Assembly (NCBI RefSeq): GCF_006715165.1
Contig: NZ_VFMS01000001.1
Span: 1,984,001-2,048,000 of the forward strand
Origin: Arthrobacter sp. SLBN-122
GTDB taxonomy: Bacteria > Actinomycetota > Actinomycetes > Actinomycetales > Micrococcaceae
Direction of reading: 5' to 3'
Length of the DNA stretch: 64,000 bases
A program made the translations under genes and the position numbers. This document shows, piece by piece, positions 27,855 through 35,751 of the stretch. Each line of letters starts with the position of its first letter. Within the stretch, counting starts at the first letter, position 1. Under the pieces are notes generated by a model. The model did no database searches, had not been told where the DNA came from, and worked only from the letters and a program-made list of their open reading frames with translations.

Positions 27855-29060
27855 TTAGGGCGTGGCCCGGAACGAGTAGGAGCTGGTGTACTGGACAAAC
27901 TCGGCCGATGTGCCGCTGTCCAGGATTTTGGTTCCGGTTGTAGAGCCGTCAAGTACCACGGTGTTCACGGGCACGGAGGCGACCGTGTTGTTGACTGCGA
28001 TGTAGTTGTTCGCACCCGAGGCGACCAGGACGATGGTGGGCTTTTGGCCCTGCGGCTTCACTGAGGCCGAGGGTACGTCGTAGGAGAAGTGGTTTCCGGT
28101 GACTGTGTTGGCGCTGCCCACGATGTGAACGAGTCCAAAGAGGTCGTCCAGTCCGTTGTTGTAGGGCTTGAGGGGGTCGAACGGTTCCATTTGCCGGAGG
28201 AAGTGGTTGGAGCCAAGCAGGTTTTCGGTGCAGCTGTCTTCAAAATTCACCATGCCCGGGTAGAAGGCATGGAACCGGTTGGCGGTGATGGATGAACGGG
28301 TGCAGTTTTTGAAGTGGACGCTGCTCTTGCCCCGGGGGAACACGTTGTTGGCGGCTACAAGCAGGCCCATGTGACCTTCCGCGAAGATCGAGAAGCCAAC
28401 GTAGCCGGCGCCGATGAGGTTGTCCGTGACTTTTGAGGCTTGCCCGGACCCTGTCAGTTCTATGCAGCTTCCGCACTCGGCCAGGAAATTGCCGCTCACG
28501 CTCAGGGCGTCCGTGTCCCGCACAACGAGGCCGTGTTCGAGGTAGACCATGCCCATGCCTTCGATGCGGCAGGAGTCGTTGGCGGAATCAAAGCGGATGC
28601 CTGTTTTTCCGTTCACATATGAGTTTTGGTTGGAGTTAAAGGACACGCCATCGAGGCAGAAGTTTTGGAAGATGATGGAGCTTAGCCTGGGGTCTCCGGT
28701 GCGGAAAACGCGGAATGCGTCGGTATTGCCGTCCGTGTTTTCTACGCGGATGCGGCTGCCGCCGGGGTTGATCTCATGCCAGCTGGAGGTGTTGCCTGCG
28801 TTGTATCGGATGCTGCTGGAAGTGAATCCATGCCCGGAGCCGCGTATGGTCAGGAAGCTGATATCCACATTCACACGGGTCTTGAGTGAATAGTCGCCCG
28901 GCGGGATGTAGACGACGGCGCCTGGTTTTGAGGCTTGGCTGGTTTGTTGAGACTTCACATCGGCGATGATGCTGTTGATGATGAGCCCGATGTCGTTGTA
29001 GGGGGTGGCTGAGGGGTTTCCTGGAACGGACCAGGTGGTGACGTCATAAACAGATGTCAA
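27855..29060 (-). CDS. GH91 inulin fructotransferase (DFA-forming), catalytic part
   Basis: 401 residues from a TTG at 29060 (GTAGGAG eight bases upstream). The sequence starts SVYDVTTW and continues with KPGAVVYIPPGDYSL, GSGHGFTSSSIRYN, VNGKTGIRFDSANDSCRIEGMG, VYLEHGLVVRDTDALSVSG and NFLAECGSCIELTGSGQASK, the right-handed beta-helix of inulin fructotransferases. These cut inulin terminally and cyclise the product to difructose anhydride (III or I). The Asp of DTDALS and Glu of AECGSC are 11 residues apart, as in the catalytic pair known for the family. The enzyme is normally secreted. Here the signal peptide is encoded just upstream in the same frame but is cut off by two stop codons. DFA III versus DFA I cannot be decided by eye. 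Confidence 0.88.
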   Translation of the reverse strand: MTSVYDVTTWSVPGNPSATPYNDIGLIINSIIADVKSQQTSQASKPGAVVYIPPGDYSLKTRVNVDISFLTIRGSGHGFTSSSIRYNAGNTSSWHEINPGGSRIRVENTDGNTDAFRVFRTGDPRLSSIIFQNFCLDGVSFNSNQNSYVNGKTGIRFDSANDSCRIEGMGMVYLEHGLVVRDTDALSVSGNFLAECGSCIELTGSGQASKVTDNLIGAGYVGFSIFAEGHMGLLVAANNVFPRGKSSVHFKNCTRSSITANRFHAFYPGMVNFEDSCTENLLGSNHFLRQMEPFDPLKPYNNGLDDLFGLVHIVGSANTVTGNHFSYDVPSASVKPQGQKPTIVLVASGANNYIAVNNTVASVPVNTVVLDGSTTGTKILDSGTSAEFVQYTSSYSFRATP

Positions 29061-29126
29061 AGCTGATGCTCCTACTTCGTTGGGGGAATTCGTAGCCGGT
29101 TGGGGACTTTAAGCGGGTGAAGAGGG

Positions 29127-29330
29127 CTAAAGCACCCCGATAAGGTGCCGGTGGCCCGGCAGCTCAGGAGAGCCTTGCCCTGGGAAGGACTCTTTACCTG
29201 ACTCGGCCTGGCTGGTTCCTGTTGCGGCAGCATGGCTGGCCGCGAACAGGGCCACGACCATTGCAGCCAAGGAAGCCGATCCCGCTCGAAGCACAGTTCT
29301 CCGATCGGGATTGTAGGGGTGGGATTGCAC
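29127..29330 (-). pseudogene. Tat signal peptide segment separated from the GH91 enzyme
   Basis: 67 residues from a GTG at 29330 with a perfect AAGGAG six bases upstream. It encodes a twin-arginine signal (PDRRTVLRAG, a hydrophobic core with LAAMVVALFAASHAAA) and about 30 residues of Gly/Ser/Pro-rich linker, ending at a TAG (29127-29129). The frame is the same as the GH91 catalytic frame. After the TAG come five codons, a TAA (29109-29111), then an open linker leading straight into SVYDVTTW. This is the expected precursor layout (signal, linker, enzyme) interrupted by two nonsense codons. The strong ribosome-binding site here suggests this was the original start of the GH91 gene. Confidence 0.75.
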
Positions 29331-29422
29331 GTGAAACTCCTTCGTTTGAGTTCGGTGGGAAGACCTGGGCCGCGAGATTGCGTGTGGAAGCTTGCGCAAA
29401 GTAGTGAAATCTGCCAAAATGC

Positions 29423-29437
29423 CAAAACGGTTTTTCG
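29423..29437. promoter_or_regulatory. operator candidate, GH91 side
   Basis: CAAAACGGTTTTTCG, a CG-centred near-palindrome identical over 15 bases to 29556-29570. It lies about 15 bases downstream of the minus-strand promoter candidate at 29451-29480 and 93 bases before the GTG at 29330. It is the probable site of the LacI regulator at 33077-34120. Confidence 0.6.
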
Positions 29438-29450
29438 TGGCCGCGCATTC

Positions 29451-29480
29451 ACGTTAGGGCCTCTCATTGCCAGTCGTCAA
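29451..29480 (-). promoter_or_regulatory. promoter candidate for the GH91-GH32 transcript
   Basis: On the minus strand, TTGACG (29480-29475) and TAACGT (29456-29451) are separated by 18 bases. The -10 is weak, but the operator copy lies just downstream as for the divergent promoter. Confidence 0.4.
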
Positions 29481-29507
29481 GAGCCTGGATGAAACATGAT
29501 GTGACGC

Positions 29508-29536
29508 TTGACACCCTGCGCATGGGGTCCTATGTT
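29508..29536 (+). promoter_or_regulatory. promoter for the fructan CUT1 operon
   Basis: TTGACA (29508-29513), a 17-base spacer and TATGTT (29531-29536) form a good housekeeping-type promoter. The operator copy begins 20 bases after the -10, a typical repressor position, and the binding-protein ATG is 85 bases after the -10. Confidence 0.6.
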
Positions 29537-29555
29537 GGGTGCCAAGTCGTTTTAG

Positions 29556-29570
29556 CAAAACGGTTTTTCG
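29556..29570. promoter_or_regulatory. operator candidate, transporter side
   Basis: A second exact copy of CAAAACGGTTTTTCG, just downstream of the plus-strand promoter. Both copies are in the same orientation, 133 bases apart, one beside each divergent promoter. Confidence 0.6.
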
Positions 29571-29620
29571 CCCCATATCATTCTCACCACTTCCGTTCGA
29601 GAGAAAGTGAGTCGACAGCG

Positions 29621-30898
29621 ATGTCCACTCGTAAAATCATCAACAGGCTCGCCATCGGCGGCATCTGCACCGCCGTCGCCCTGGGCGCCTCGGCGTGCGG
29701 CGCAGGGGGCCCGGCGACCACGTCGGGAAGCGCCGGCACCAGCCCCGTCAACGTCCTGGTAGAGGCCGGCGGCCACGCCGAGCTTACCGGGGTCGCAGAA
29801 CAGTGCAAGAAGGACGCCGGCGTTGACGTGAACTTCGTCGAACTGCCCTATGACGGCATGTTCAACCGGCTCTCCAGCGAATTTTCCTCCGGCAATGTCT
29901 CCTTCGACGTCGCCGCCCTGGATTCGGTCTGGCTGCCCAGCTTCAAGGACGCCGTCCAGCCCATCGACGAACTCTTCACGGACGAGGCCAAGAAAGACAT
30001 CTTCCCGGCCCTGGTTAAGGAAGCCAATGTGGATGGGCACTTCATCGGCATGCCCGCGTGGACAAACGCCGAGATCATCCTGTACCGCAAGGACCTGTTC
30101 GAGGACGCCAAGAACAAGGCAGACTTCAAAGCCAAGTACGGCTACGAGCTGGCTGCCCCCACCACCTGGAAGCAGTACCAGGACATCTCCGAGTTCTTCA
30201 CCAAGGACGGAATGTACGGCACGGACGTCAAGGGCGGCGTCGAAACCGAATGGCTCGCCCACGTCCTGCAGGCCGGCTCGCCCATGGTCCTGGACGGCGA
30301 CAAGGTGGTCATCGACAACGCCGCCCACAAGGAAGCACTCGATTTCTACGTCAGCCTCGTCAAGTCAGCGCCCTCAGGCGCAGCACAGGTGGATTGGGCC
30401 GCCGCTCAAAACCTGTTCAACCAGGGAAAGACGGCCATGACCCGCTTCTGGGCCCACGCCTACCGCCAGATCCCCACGGACTCCGCGGTAGCCGGCAAGG
30501 TCGGAACCGCTCCCATGATAGGCGGAAGTGCCGGCGTCGGCGCCGTTCCCGGCCCCTGGTACCTTACGGTCCCGAAGGCCACGAAGAACACCGAAGCGGC
30601 TAAGAAGTTCGTCAAGTGCGCCTACGACTACAACGACAAGGGCATCGAATCCAGCCTGGGCCTGGCTTCCCGTATCTCCGCGTTCGAGAAGTACCAGGAC
30701 AAGGCAGGCTACGAAAGCTTCGGACCCCTGATCGAAACCCTTAACGGCAAGGCCACCGCCACCCGCCCGGCCACCGAGAAGTGGCAGCAGATCGTAGACA
30801 CCGTCCTGGTCCCGATGCTGCAGAAGGCCGTAGCCGGCGGTGACTCCACCACCCTCCTTGCCGACGCCAAGAAGCAGATCGAGGACCTCCTCAAGTAA
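29621..30898 (+). CDS. CUT1 sugar-binding lipoprotein (fructan/DFA importer)
   Basis: 425 residues from the ATG at 29621; an earlier in-frame start at 29489 would run through the promoter and operator. It has a lipoprotein signal with lipobox ASACGAGG. The binding fold includes DVAALDSVWLPSFKDAVQPIDELF, GHFIGMPAWTNAEIILYRKDLFE and GVGAVPGPWYLTVPKATKNTEAAKKFV. It is first in an operon with two permeases, directly divergent from the secreted fructan enzymes. Difructose anhydride or short fructo-oligosaccharides are the likely ligands, by inference from the cytoplasmic GH91 and GH32 in the same gene block. Confidence 0.92.
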   Translation: MSTRKIINRLAIGGICTAVALGASACGAGGPATTSGSAGTSPVNVLVEAGGHAELTGVAEQCKKDAGVDVNFVELPYDGMFNRLSSEFSSGNVSFDVAALDSVWLPSFKDAVQPIDELFTDEAKKDIFPALVKEANVDGHFIGMPAWTNAEIILYRKDLFEDAKNKADFKAKYGYELAAPTTWKQYQDISEFFTKDGMYGTDVKGGVETEWLAHVLQAGSPMVLDGDKVVIDNAAHKEALDFYVSLVKSAPSGAAQVDWAAAQNLFNQGKTAMTRFWAHAYRQIPTDSAVAGKVGTAPMIGGSAGVGAVPGPWYLTVPKATKNTEAAKKFVKCAYDYNDKGIESSLGLASRISAFEKYQDKAGYESFGPLIETLNGKATATRPATEKWQQIVDTVLVPMLQKAVAGGDSTTLLADAKKQIEDLLK

Positions 30899-30902
30899 GA
30901 CC

Positions 30903-30941
30903 ACCGCGGCCGGCACCTGATTCACCGGTGCCGGCCGCGGT
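30903..30941 (+). terminator. intra-operon hairpin after the binding-protein gene
   Basis: ACCGCGGCCGGCACC and its perfect reverse complement (15 bp) around a 9-base loop, 5 bases after the binding-protein stop. No T run follows. Such hairpins between binding-protein and permease genes usually stabilise the upstream mRNA or attenuate read-through, so that more binding protein than permease is made. Confidence 0.7.
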
Positions 30942-30964
30942 CCCGACCAGTGGAAGAGAAAACC

Positions 30965-31852
30965 GTGCGTATCTCCGATCGCCGCTTCGCATTGTTCCTA
31001 ATGACACCAGCGGCGCTGTTCCTGGCAGTGTTTGTCGCCTTCCCCCTGTTCCGCCTCGTCGCGGACAGCTTCTTTAAGATCTCGCCGATCGCTGGCGGCC
31101 CCCGCGACTTCGTGGGCCTGGATAACTACTTCCGCGCTTTCGCCTCCGACGCCTTCATGGGCGCGGGCTGGCGGACCCTGGCCTACACCCTGGTCGTGGT
31201 CACCCTCGAATTCGCCCTGGGCCTGGGCATGGCGCTGCTGTTCACCACCCTCGGGCGCAGCTCCCAAATCTGGCGGACCGTGTTCATGTACCCGCTGATG
31301 ATCGCCCCCATCGTGGCAGGCCTCCTCTGGAAATTCCTGATGATTGATAACTTCGGCCTCATCGGGACTCTCCTGCACCAGGCCGGCATTTTGTCCAACC
31401 CCAACCAGATCGGCTGGCTCTCCGATCCAAACATCGTGCTCTACTCCGTCGCCGTCCCAGACATCTGGCTGACCACGTCGTTCATGTGCCTGGTGCTCTT
31501 CGCAGGACTGCAGAACATCCCCGGGGACCTGATAGAAGCCGCACGTCTGGACGGTGCACGCGCGCCTGCCCTGCTGTTTCGCATCATCCTGCCCCTCCTG
31601 CGGCCCGTCATCGCCGTGGCCCTGGTGGTCCGCGGCATTGACGCAGCCCGGGCGTTCGACACCATCCTCATCCAAACCAATGGCGGTCCGCAGTCCGCCT
31701 CGGAAACCATGAGCCTGCTGATTTACAGGACCATGATCCGCTTTGGTGACCCCGGGCTGGCAAGCGCCATGGGCACCCTCTACCTGCTGGCCATGCTCAC
31801 CGTCGCGTTCGTCGCGGTGTCCACCATCTGGCGGCCAGGAAAGGACAACTGA
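30965..31852 (+). CDS. CUT1 sugar ABC transporter permease (MalF-type)
   Basis: 295 residues from the GTG at 30965, six bases after GGAAGAGA; the in-frame GTG at 30950 lacks a ribosome-binding site. Six membrane segments are predicted, beginning FALFLMTPAALFLAVFVAFP, with the EAA loop GDLIEAARLDGARAPALLFRIILPLLRP. Its stop overlaps the next gene's ATG by one base. Confidence 0.92.
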   Translation: MRISDRRFALFLMTPAALFLAVFVAFPLFRLVADSFFKISPIAGGPRDFVGLDNYFRAFASDAFMGAGWRTLAYTLVVVTLEFALGLGMALLFTTLGRSSQIWRTVFMYPLMIAPIVAGLLWKFLMIDNFGLIGTLLHQAGILSNPNQIGWLSDPNIVLYSVAVPDIWLTTSFMCLVLFAGLQNIPGDLIEAARLDGARAPALLFRIILPLLRPVIAVALVVRGIDAARAFDTILIQTNGGPQSASETMSLLIYRTMIRFGDPGLASAMGTLYLLAMLTVAFVAVSTIWRPGKDN

Positions 31853-32802
31853 TGCACGTCGCCGAAAGAATTGAGCACGACGGCGGGACCCCGGCCAAGG
31901 CGGCCACGGCACCTTCAGCGCCGGCCGCCGTCATCCCCCTGCGCAAGCGCCGCGGCGTCAACCGGGAAGGGCTCGAAGCCGGCCGGCGCAGCACCAGGAC
32001 TCTGCTGTGGATCCTCCTCGCCGCAGCGATGGTGCTCTACGGGTTCCCCTTCCTGTACCTGCTCTTCACCTCCTTCAAGACCCCCATCGATACCATCGCG
32101 GTACCCCCGACCATCCTCCCCAGGGAATGGACGCTGGAGAACTACACCAACGCACTGGGCCGCAGCGGAGTCCTGGCTTCCTTCATTAACAGCGTCCAAA
32201 CGGCCATTATCAGCACCGTGCTTTCGCTGGTGCTGGCGGTCCCGGCCGCCTACGGCATCACCCGGTACAAGACCCTCAGCGGCCGGATCTTCATCATGGC
32301 CGCCCTCGTCACCCGCATGGTGCCGCCCGTGGCAATCGGCATCCCGCTGGCCTCGATGATGGCATCTATGGGCTTGTCGGATACTCCGATCGCGCTGTCC
32401 ATCGCCCACACCACGATCTCGCTGCCGCTCTCCATCTGGCTAATGGCCAGCTTCTTCGAAGCGGTTCCGGGTGACCTAGAGGAAGCAGCAACTGTGGATG
32501 GCTGCAGCAGGCTGGGCGCGCTGTGGCGGGTGGTGATCCCGGTGGTCTCCGGAGGCATCGCCGTCACCGCGATCTTCGCCTTCCTGGCCTCCTGGAACGA
32601 GTTCCTCTTCGCACTCCTGATGACAGCGATCCGCTCCCAGACAACGCCCGTGGTCATCGCGAACTTCCAGACCCAATTCGGCCTGGACTGGGGATCCATG
32701 ACGGCGCTGGCCGCCGTGTACTCCATCCCGGTCATCCTCCTCACCCTTCTCTTGCAGCGCAAGATCGTCGCAGGCATGACGCTCGGCGCCGTCAAGGGCT
32801 AG
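31852..32802 (+). CDS. CUT1 sugar ABC transporter permease (MalG-type)
   Basis: 316 residues. About 45 residues of soluble N-terminal tail precede six helices (first: TLLWILLAAAMVLYGFPFLY). The EAA loop is GDLEEAATVDGCSRLGALWRVVIPVV and the C-terminus is LLLQRKIVAGMTLGAVKG, the MalG signature ending. With the MalF-type partner it forms the fructan/DFA importer. No ATPase is encoded; a shared MsiK-type ATPase elsewhere is the usual solution in actinobacteria. Confidence 0.93.
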   Translation: MHVAERIEHDGGTPAKAATAPSAPAAVIPLRKRRGVNREGLEAGRRSTRTLLWILLAAAMVLYGFPFLYLLFTSFKTPIDTIAVPPTILPREWTLENYTNALGRSGVLASFINSVQTAIISTVLSLVLAVPAAYGITRYKTLSGRIFIMAALVTRMVPPVAIGIPLASMMASMGLSDTPIALSIAHTTISLPLSIWLMASFFEAVPGDLEEAATVDGCSRLGALWRVVIPVVSGGIAVTAIFAFLASWNEFLFALLMTAIRSQTTPVVIANFQTQFGLDWGSMTALAAVYSIPVILLTLLLQRKIVAGMTLGAVKG

Positions 32803-32858
32803 ACCACCAACAATGAAACAAACAACAACCCACGCGGGAAGTCGAAAGGTGCGAAAGC

Positions 32859-33006
32859 ATGGAATTTCGGCAGCCAGATAGCCCGCTCAACGGCGTGGCA
32901 CTAAGGCAACGACTATTCCTCGGTAGCCTACTGGTACGAGACCGGAAAGCACCCGCCGGGAACAGATGCCTCCGGTCGAGGAACGGCTTCTTCGACGCTG
33001 GCCTGA
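32859..33006 (+). pseudogene. GH172 (DUF2961) remnant with internal deletion
   Basis: An ATG at 32859 with AAAGGTG upstream opens MEFRQPDSPLNGVALR, which fits the beginning of a DUF2961 protein. At about 32905 the reading jumps to another frame with GNDYSSVAYWYETGKHPP, closely matching the C-terminal block of DUF2961 proteins (ISTTAYWYQDG in the intact gene at 11412-12503), and stops at 33006. About 300 residues between these ends are missing. The position between the permeases and lacI is where the intracellular hydrolase of such an operon would stand. The C-terminal match is clear; the N-terminal assignment is weaker. Confidence 0.65.
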
Positions 33007-33076
33007 ACACTGCCTCCGTGACGAGCAGAATTCGGCCCCTCAAGAGCATCACCAACCATAAGGACGTGGGAGACAG

Positions 33077-34120
33077 ATGAGCAACAGGAACATCGGTATC
33101 AAGGACGTGGCCGTCGCCGCCGGGGTCTCCGTGACAACTGTCTCCCACGTGCTCAACGAGGTTTCCTATGCCCGAATCAGCCCCGGAACCAGAGACAAGG
33201 TCAGGACCGCCGCCGAGGAACTCGGCTACGGCCCGAACCGCCTCGCCCAGGCCTTGCGCACGCAGCGGACCGGCATGCTGGGTCTGGTCAGCGAGGACAT
33301 TGCGACGACGCCCCACGCGGGCCGGATCATCCTCGGTGCTGACGAGGCAGCCAAAGCACGAGGGTACAACCTCATGATCATCAACACCTCCGGCTCCGCA
33401 AGCCTCGAATCCCGGCAGGCCGACGTCGAGGCCCTCCTGGAACGCCGGGTTGACGGAATCCTCTACGCCACCATGTACCACCGCAACGTAGAGCTGCCGG
33501 CCAACCTCCGCAGCGTACCCTCCGTCCTGGTCGACTCGGCGGCCATAGGCGGAAACATCACAGCCGTGATCCCCGACGAGGAAGGTGGCGCGCGCGCGGC
33601 CGTCGGTGCGCTGCTCGCCGCCGGCCACACCCGAATCGGATTCCTCAACAACACCGACGATGTCCCCGCAACCCGTCAGCGGCTGCAGGCCTTCCGGGCC
33701 ACGCTGACCCAAGCAGGGCTCGACGGCGACGCCGCACCTGTCGAGTCCGAGGTCTCCGAGGTGCAAGGCGGCTATGAAGCAGCCCGGCGGATCCTGGACC
33801 GTGAGGACCGACCCACGGGCTTGTTCTGCTACAACGACCGGATGGCCATGGGAGCCTACCGCGCGGCTGCGGAGTTGGGACTATCCATCCCCGGTGACCT
33901 TTCAGTCGTCGGCTTTGATGACCAGGAACTGATTGCCGCCAACCTTCACCCGGGTCTCACCACCGTGGCCCTGCCTCATTACGAGATGGGTGTTTGGGCG
34001 ACCGAGCACCTGATTGACGCCGTCGAAGGGAAGACAGACCTTACCCTCATGGCACTTCACCCGACCATTCTGAGCTGCCCCCTGGTGCGCCGCGATTCCA
34101 TCACGGCTCCCCGGCAATAA
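33077..34120 (+). CDS. LacI-family transcriptional regulator of the fructan operon
   Basis: 347 residues, ATG at 33077 with GTGGGAGA upstream. The helix-turn-helix is IGIKDVAVAAGVSVTTVSHVLNE, the hinge LGYGPNRLAQALRTQR, and the effector domain runs from GMLGLVSEDIATTPHAGRIILGA to LSVVGFDDQELIAANLHPGLTTV. It is encoded inside the fructan gene block, between permeases and GH32. It is the natural candidate for binding the two CAAAACGGTTTTTCG sites at 29.4-29.6 kb. The inducer is probably a DFA, inulobiose or fructose. Confidence 0.93.
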   Translation: MSNRNIGIKDVAVAAGVSVTTVSHVLNEVSYARISPGTRDKVRTAAEELGYGPNRLAQALRTQRTGMLGLVSEDIATTPHAGRIILGADEAAKARGYNLMIINTSGSASLESRQADVEALLERRVDGILYATMYHRNVELPANLRSVPSVLVDSAAIGGNITAVIPDEEGGARAAVGALLAAGHTRIGFLNNTDDVPATRQRLQAFRATLTQAGLDGDAAPVESEVSEVQGGYEAARRILDREDRPTGLFCYNDRMAMGAYRAAAELGLSIPGDLSVVGFDDQELIAANLHPGLTTVALPHYEMGVWATEHLIDAVEGKTDLTLMALHPTILSCPLVRRDSITAPRQ

Positions 34121-34157
34121 GCAGCCAGCCCCTTCCATTACACGAGGAACACCAGAC

Positions 34158-35741
34158 ATGACCAGCTGCCTTGATGCCGCACGCCCGGAAACAGCCCCGG
34201 AAGAAACCTCCAGGTTCCGGCCCGCCATCCACTTCACGGCAAGGGATACTTGGCTGAACGATCCCAACGGACTGGTCTTCTACGACGGCCTGTACCATCT
34301 CTTCTTCCAGAACAACCCGTACGGCAACGTCTGGGGCAACATGTCCTGGGGCCACGCCACCTCCCGCGATTTGCTGCACTGGACGGAGCACCCTGTTGCC
34401 ATTGCCTGCGACGAGACCGAGGACATCTTCTCAGGCAGTGTCGTCGTTGACCATGGCAACACATCCGGTTTCGGCGCGGCGGACGCACCTGCCCTCGTAG
34501 CCATTTACACCAGTGCCTACAAAGCCGGGTCCGAACACAGCGGCACGCAGGCCCAGTCCCTGGCCTACAGCACAGACGCAGGAATGACCTGGGAAAAGTA
34601 CGCCGGGAACCCAGTCCTCACCAGAAACTCCGCGCACTTCCGCGATCCCAAAGTCTTCCGCTACGAAGGCAAACACGACCCCTGCTGGATCATGGTCGCC
34701 GTCGAAGCCCAGCACCAAAAGGTGGTCTTCTACCGTTCGGAGGACCTTAAATCCTGGGACTTTCTCAGCGACTTCGGCCCGGCCAATGCCGACGCCGGCG
34801 AATGGGAGTGTCCGGATCTCTTTCCCCTGGCGGTGGACGATGATCCCGAGAACATCAAGTGGGTGCTCATTGTGAACGTCAACCCCGGCGCAGTGGCGGG
34901 CGGTTCCGGCGGGCAGTACTTTGTCGGGGAGTTCGACGGCATCCGGTTCGTCCCCGACGCCGGTTCACTCGCGGCGCCGGCCGGGGTCAGCGCCCTCGGT
35001 GATTCGGCCGCGGCCGCTGCGGCGCTGCAGCAGTGCCTATGGCTGGACTGGGGACGCGACTGCTACGCCTCAGTATCCTTCAGCGATGCCCCGGATGAGC
35101 GGCGCATCATCATCGGCTGGATGAACAACTGGGACTACGCCAACGAGCTACCCACTGCCCCTTGGCGGTCCTCGATGACCCTCGCCCGCGAACTGCGCCT
35201 CACCGCACTCAACGGCTTCGCCCGCCTGGTCCAGCAACCTGCTCTAGCGGGCCTTACCACTGGAGAAGATCTGACTGCGGCTCACGAGCAGCTGCGATCC
35301 GGCACGTTTGAGCTGCGGGATTCGACCTTCCGGTTGCCTGCTGCTGTACCAGACAGCGCCCAGGTTATCGAGGCGGAAATACGGCCCGGAAATGCCGAAT
35401 ATGTGGCCTTCCACCTGTTCGGTAACCCTGACGAAACGACGGGGACCGTGCTCAGCTACAACGCCACCACCGGCCAACTGGTGCTGGACCGTCGGCGGTC
35501 AGGAAACACTGGCTTTCATGAGAAGTTTGCCTCCGTGGAATCAGCCCCGCTGGTCCTTGAGGACGGCGTGCTCAAGCTGCAGATCGTCCTCGACCATTGC
35601 TCAGTGGAGGTGTTCGCGCAGGACGGCAAAGTGGTCCTAACGGATCTCATCTTCCCCGCCGCCAGGAGCCAGGAAAACTGGCTGACGGCTGGGGGAGGCA
35701 CAGCAACCGTACTCAAACTCGCGGTCTCAACACTCAGCTGA
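34158..35741 (+). CDS. cytoplasmic GH32 beta-fructosidase
   Basis: 527 residues without a signal peptide. The catalytic motifs are WLNDPNG (nucleophile Asp, residues 32-38), FRDPK near 160 and WECPDLF near 215. The C-terminal sandwich ends CSVEVFAQDGKVVLTDLIFPA. It aligns throughout with the secreted GH32 at 25167-27755 (shared NPYGNVWGNMSWGHATSRDLLHW and MLGWMNNWDYG/IIGWMNNWDYA blocks) but lacks its insert, so the two probably arose by duplication. It would split inulobiose, levanbiose or sucrose-type sugars into fructose for the adjacent kinase. Confidence 0.93.
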   Translation: MTSCLDAARPETAPEETSRFRPAIHFTARDTWLNDPNGLVFYDGLYHLFFQNNPYGNVWGNMSWGHATSRDLLHWTEHPVAIACDETEDIFSGSVVVDHGNTSGFGAADAPALVAIYTSAYKAGSEHSGTQAQSLAYSTDAGMTWEKYAGNPVLTRNSAHFRDPKVFRYEGKHDPCWIMVAVEAQHQKVVFYRSEDLKSWDFLSDFGPANADAGEWECPDLFPLAVDDDPENIKWVLIVNVNPGAVAGGSGGQYFVGEFDGIRFVPDAGSLAAPAGVSALGDSAAAAAALQQCLWLDWGRDCYASVSFSDAPDERRIIIGWMNNWDYANELPTAPWRSSMTLARELRLTALNGFARLVQQPALAGLTTGEDLTAAHEQLRSGTFELRDSTFRLPAAVPDSAQVIEAEIRPGNAEYVAFHLFGNPDETTGTVLSYNATTGQLVLDRRRSGNTGFHEKFASVESAPLVLEDGVLKLQIVLDHCSVEVFAQDGKVVLTDLIFPAARSQENWLTAGGGTATVLKLAVSTLS

Positions 35742-35751
35742 AAGGTCCAAC

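Noticed and set aside
29072..29467. 131-codon minus-strand frame overlapping the Tat signal region
   Set aside because: Different frame from the signal and the GH91 enzyme, no ribosome-binding site; the frame opening at 29330 has a perfect one and a real signal peptide.
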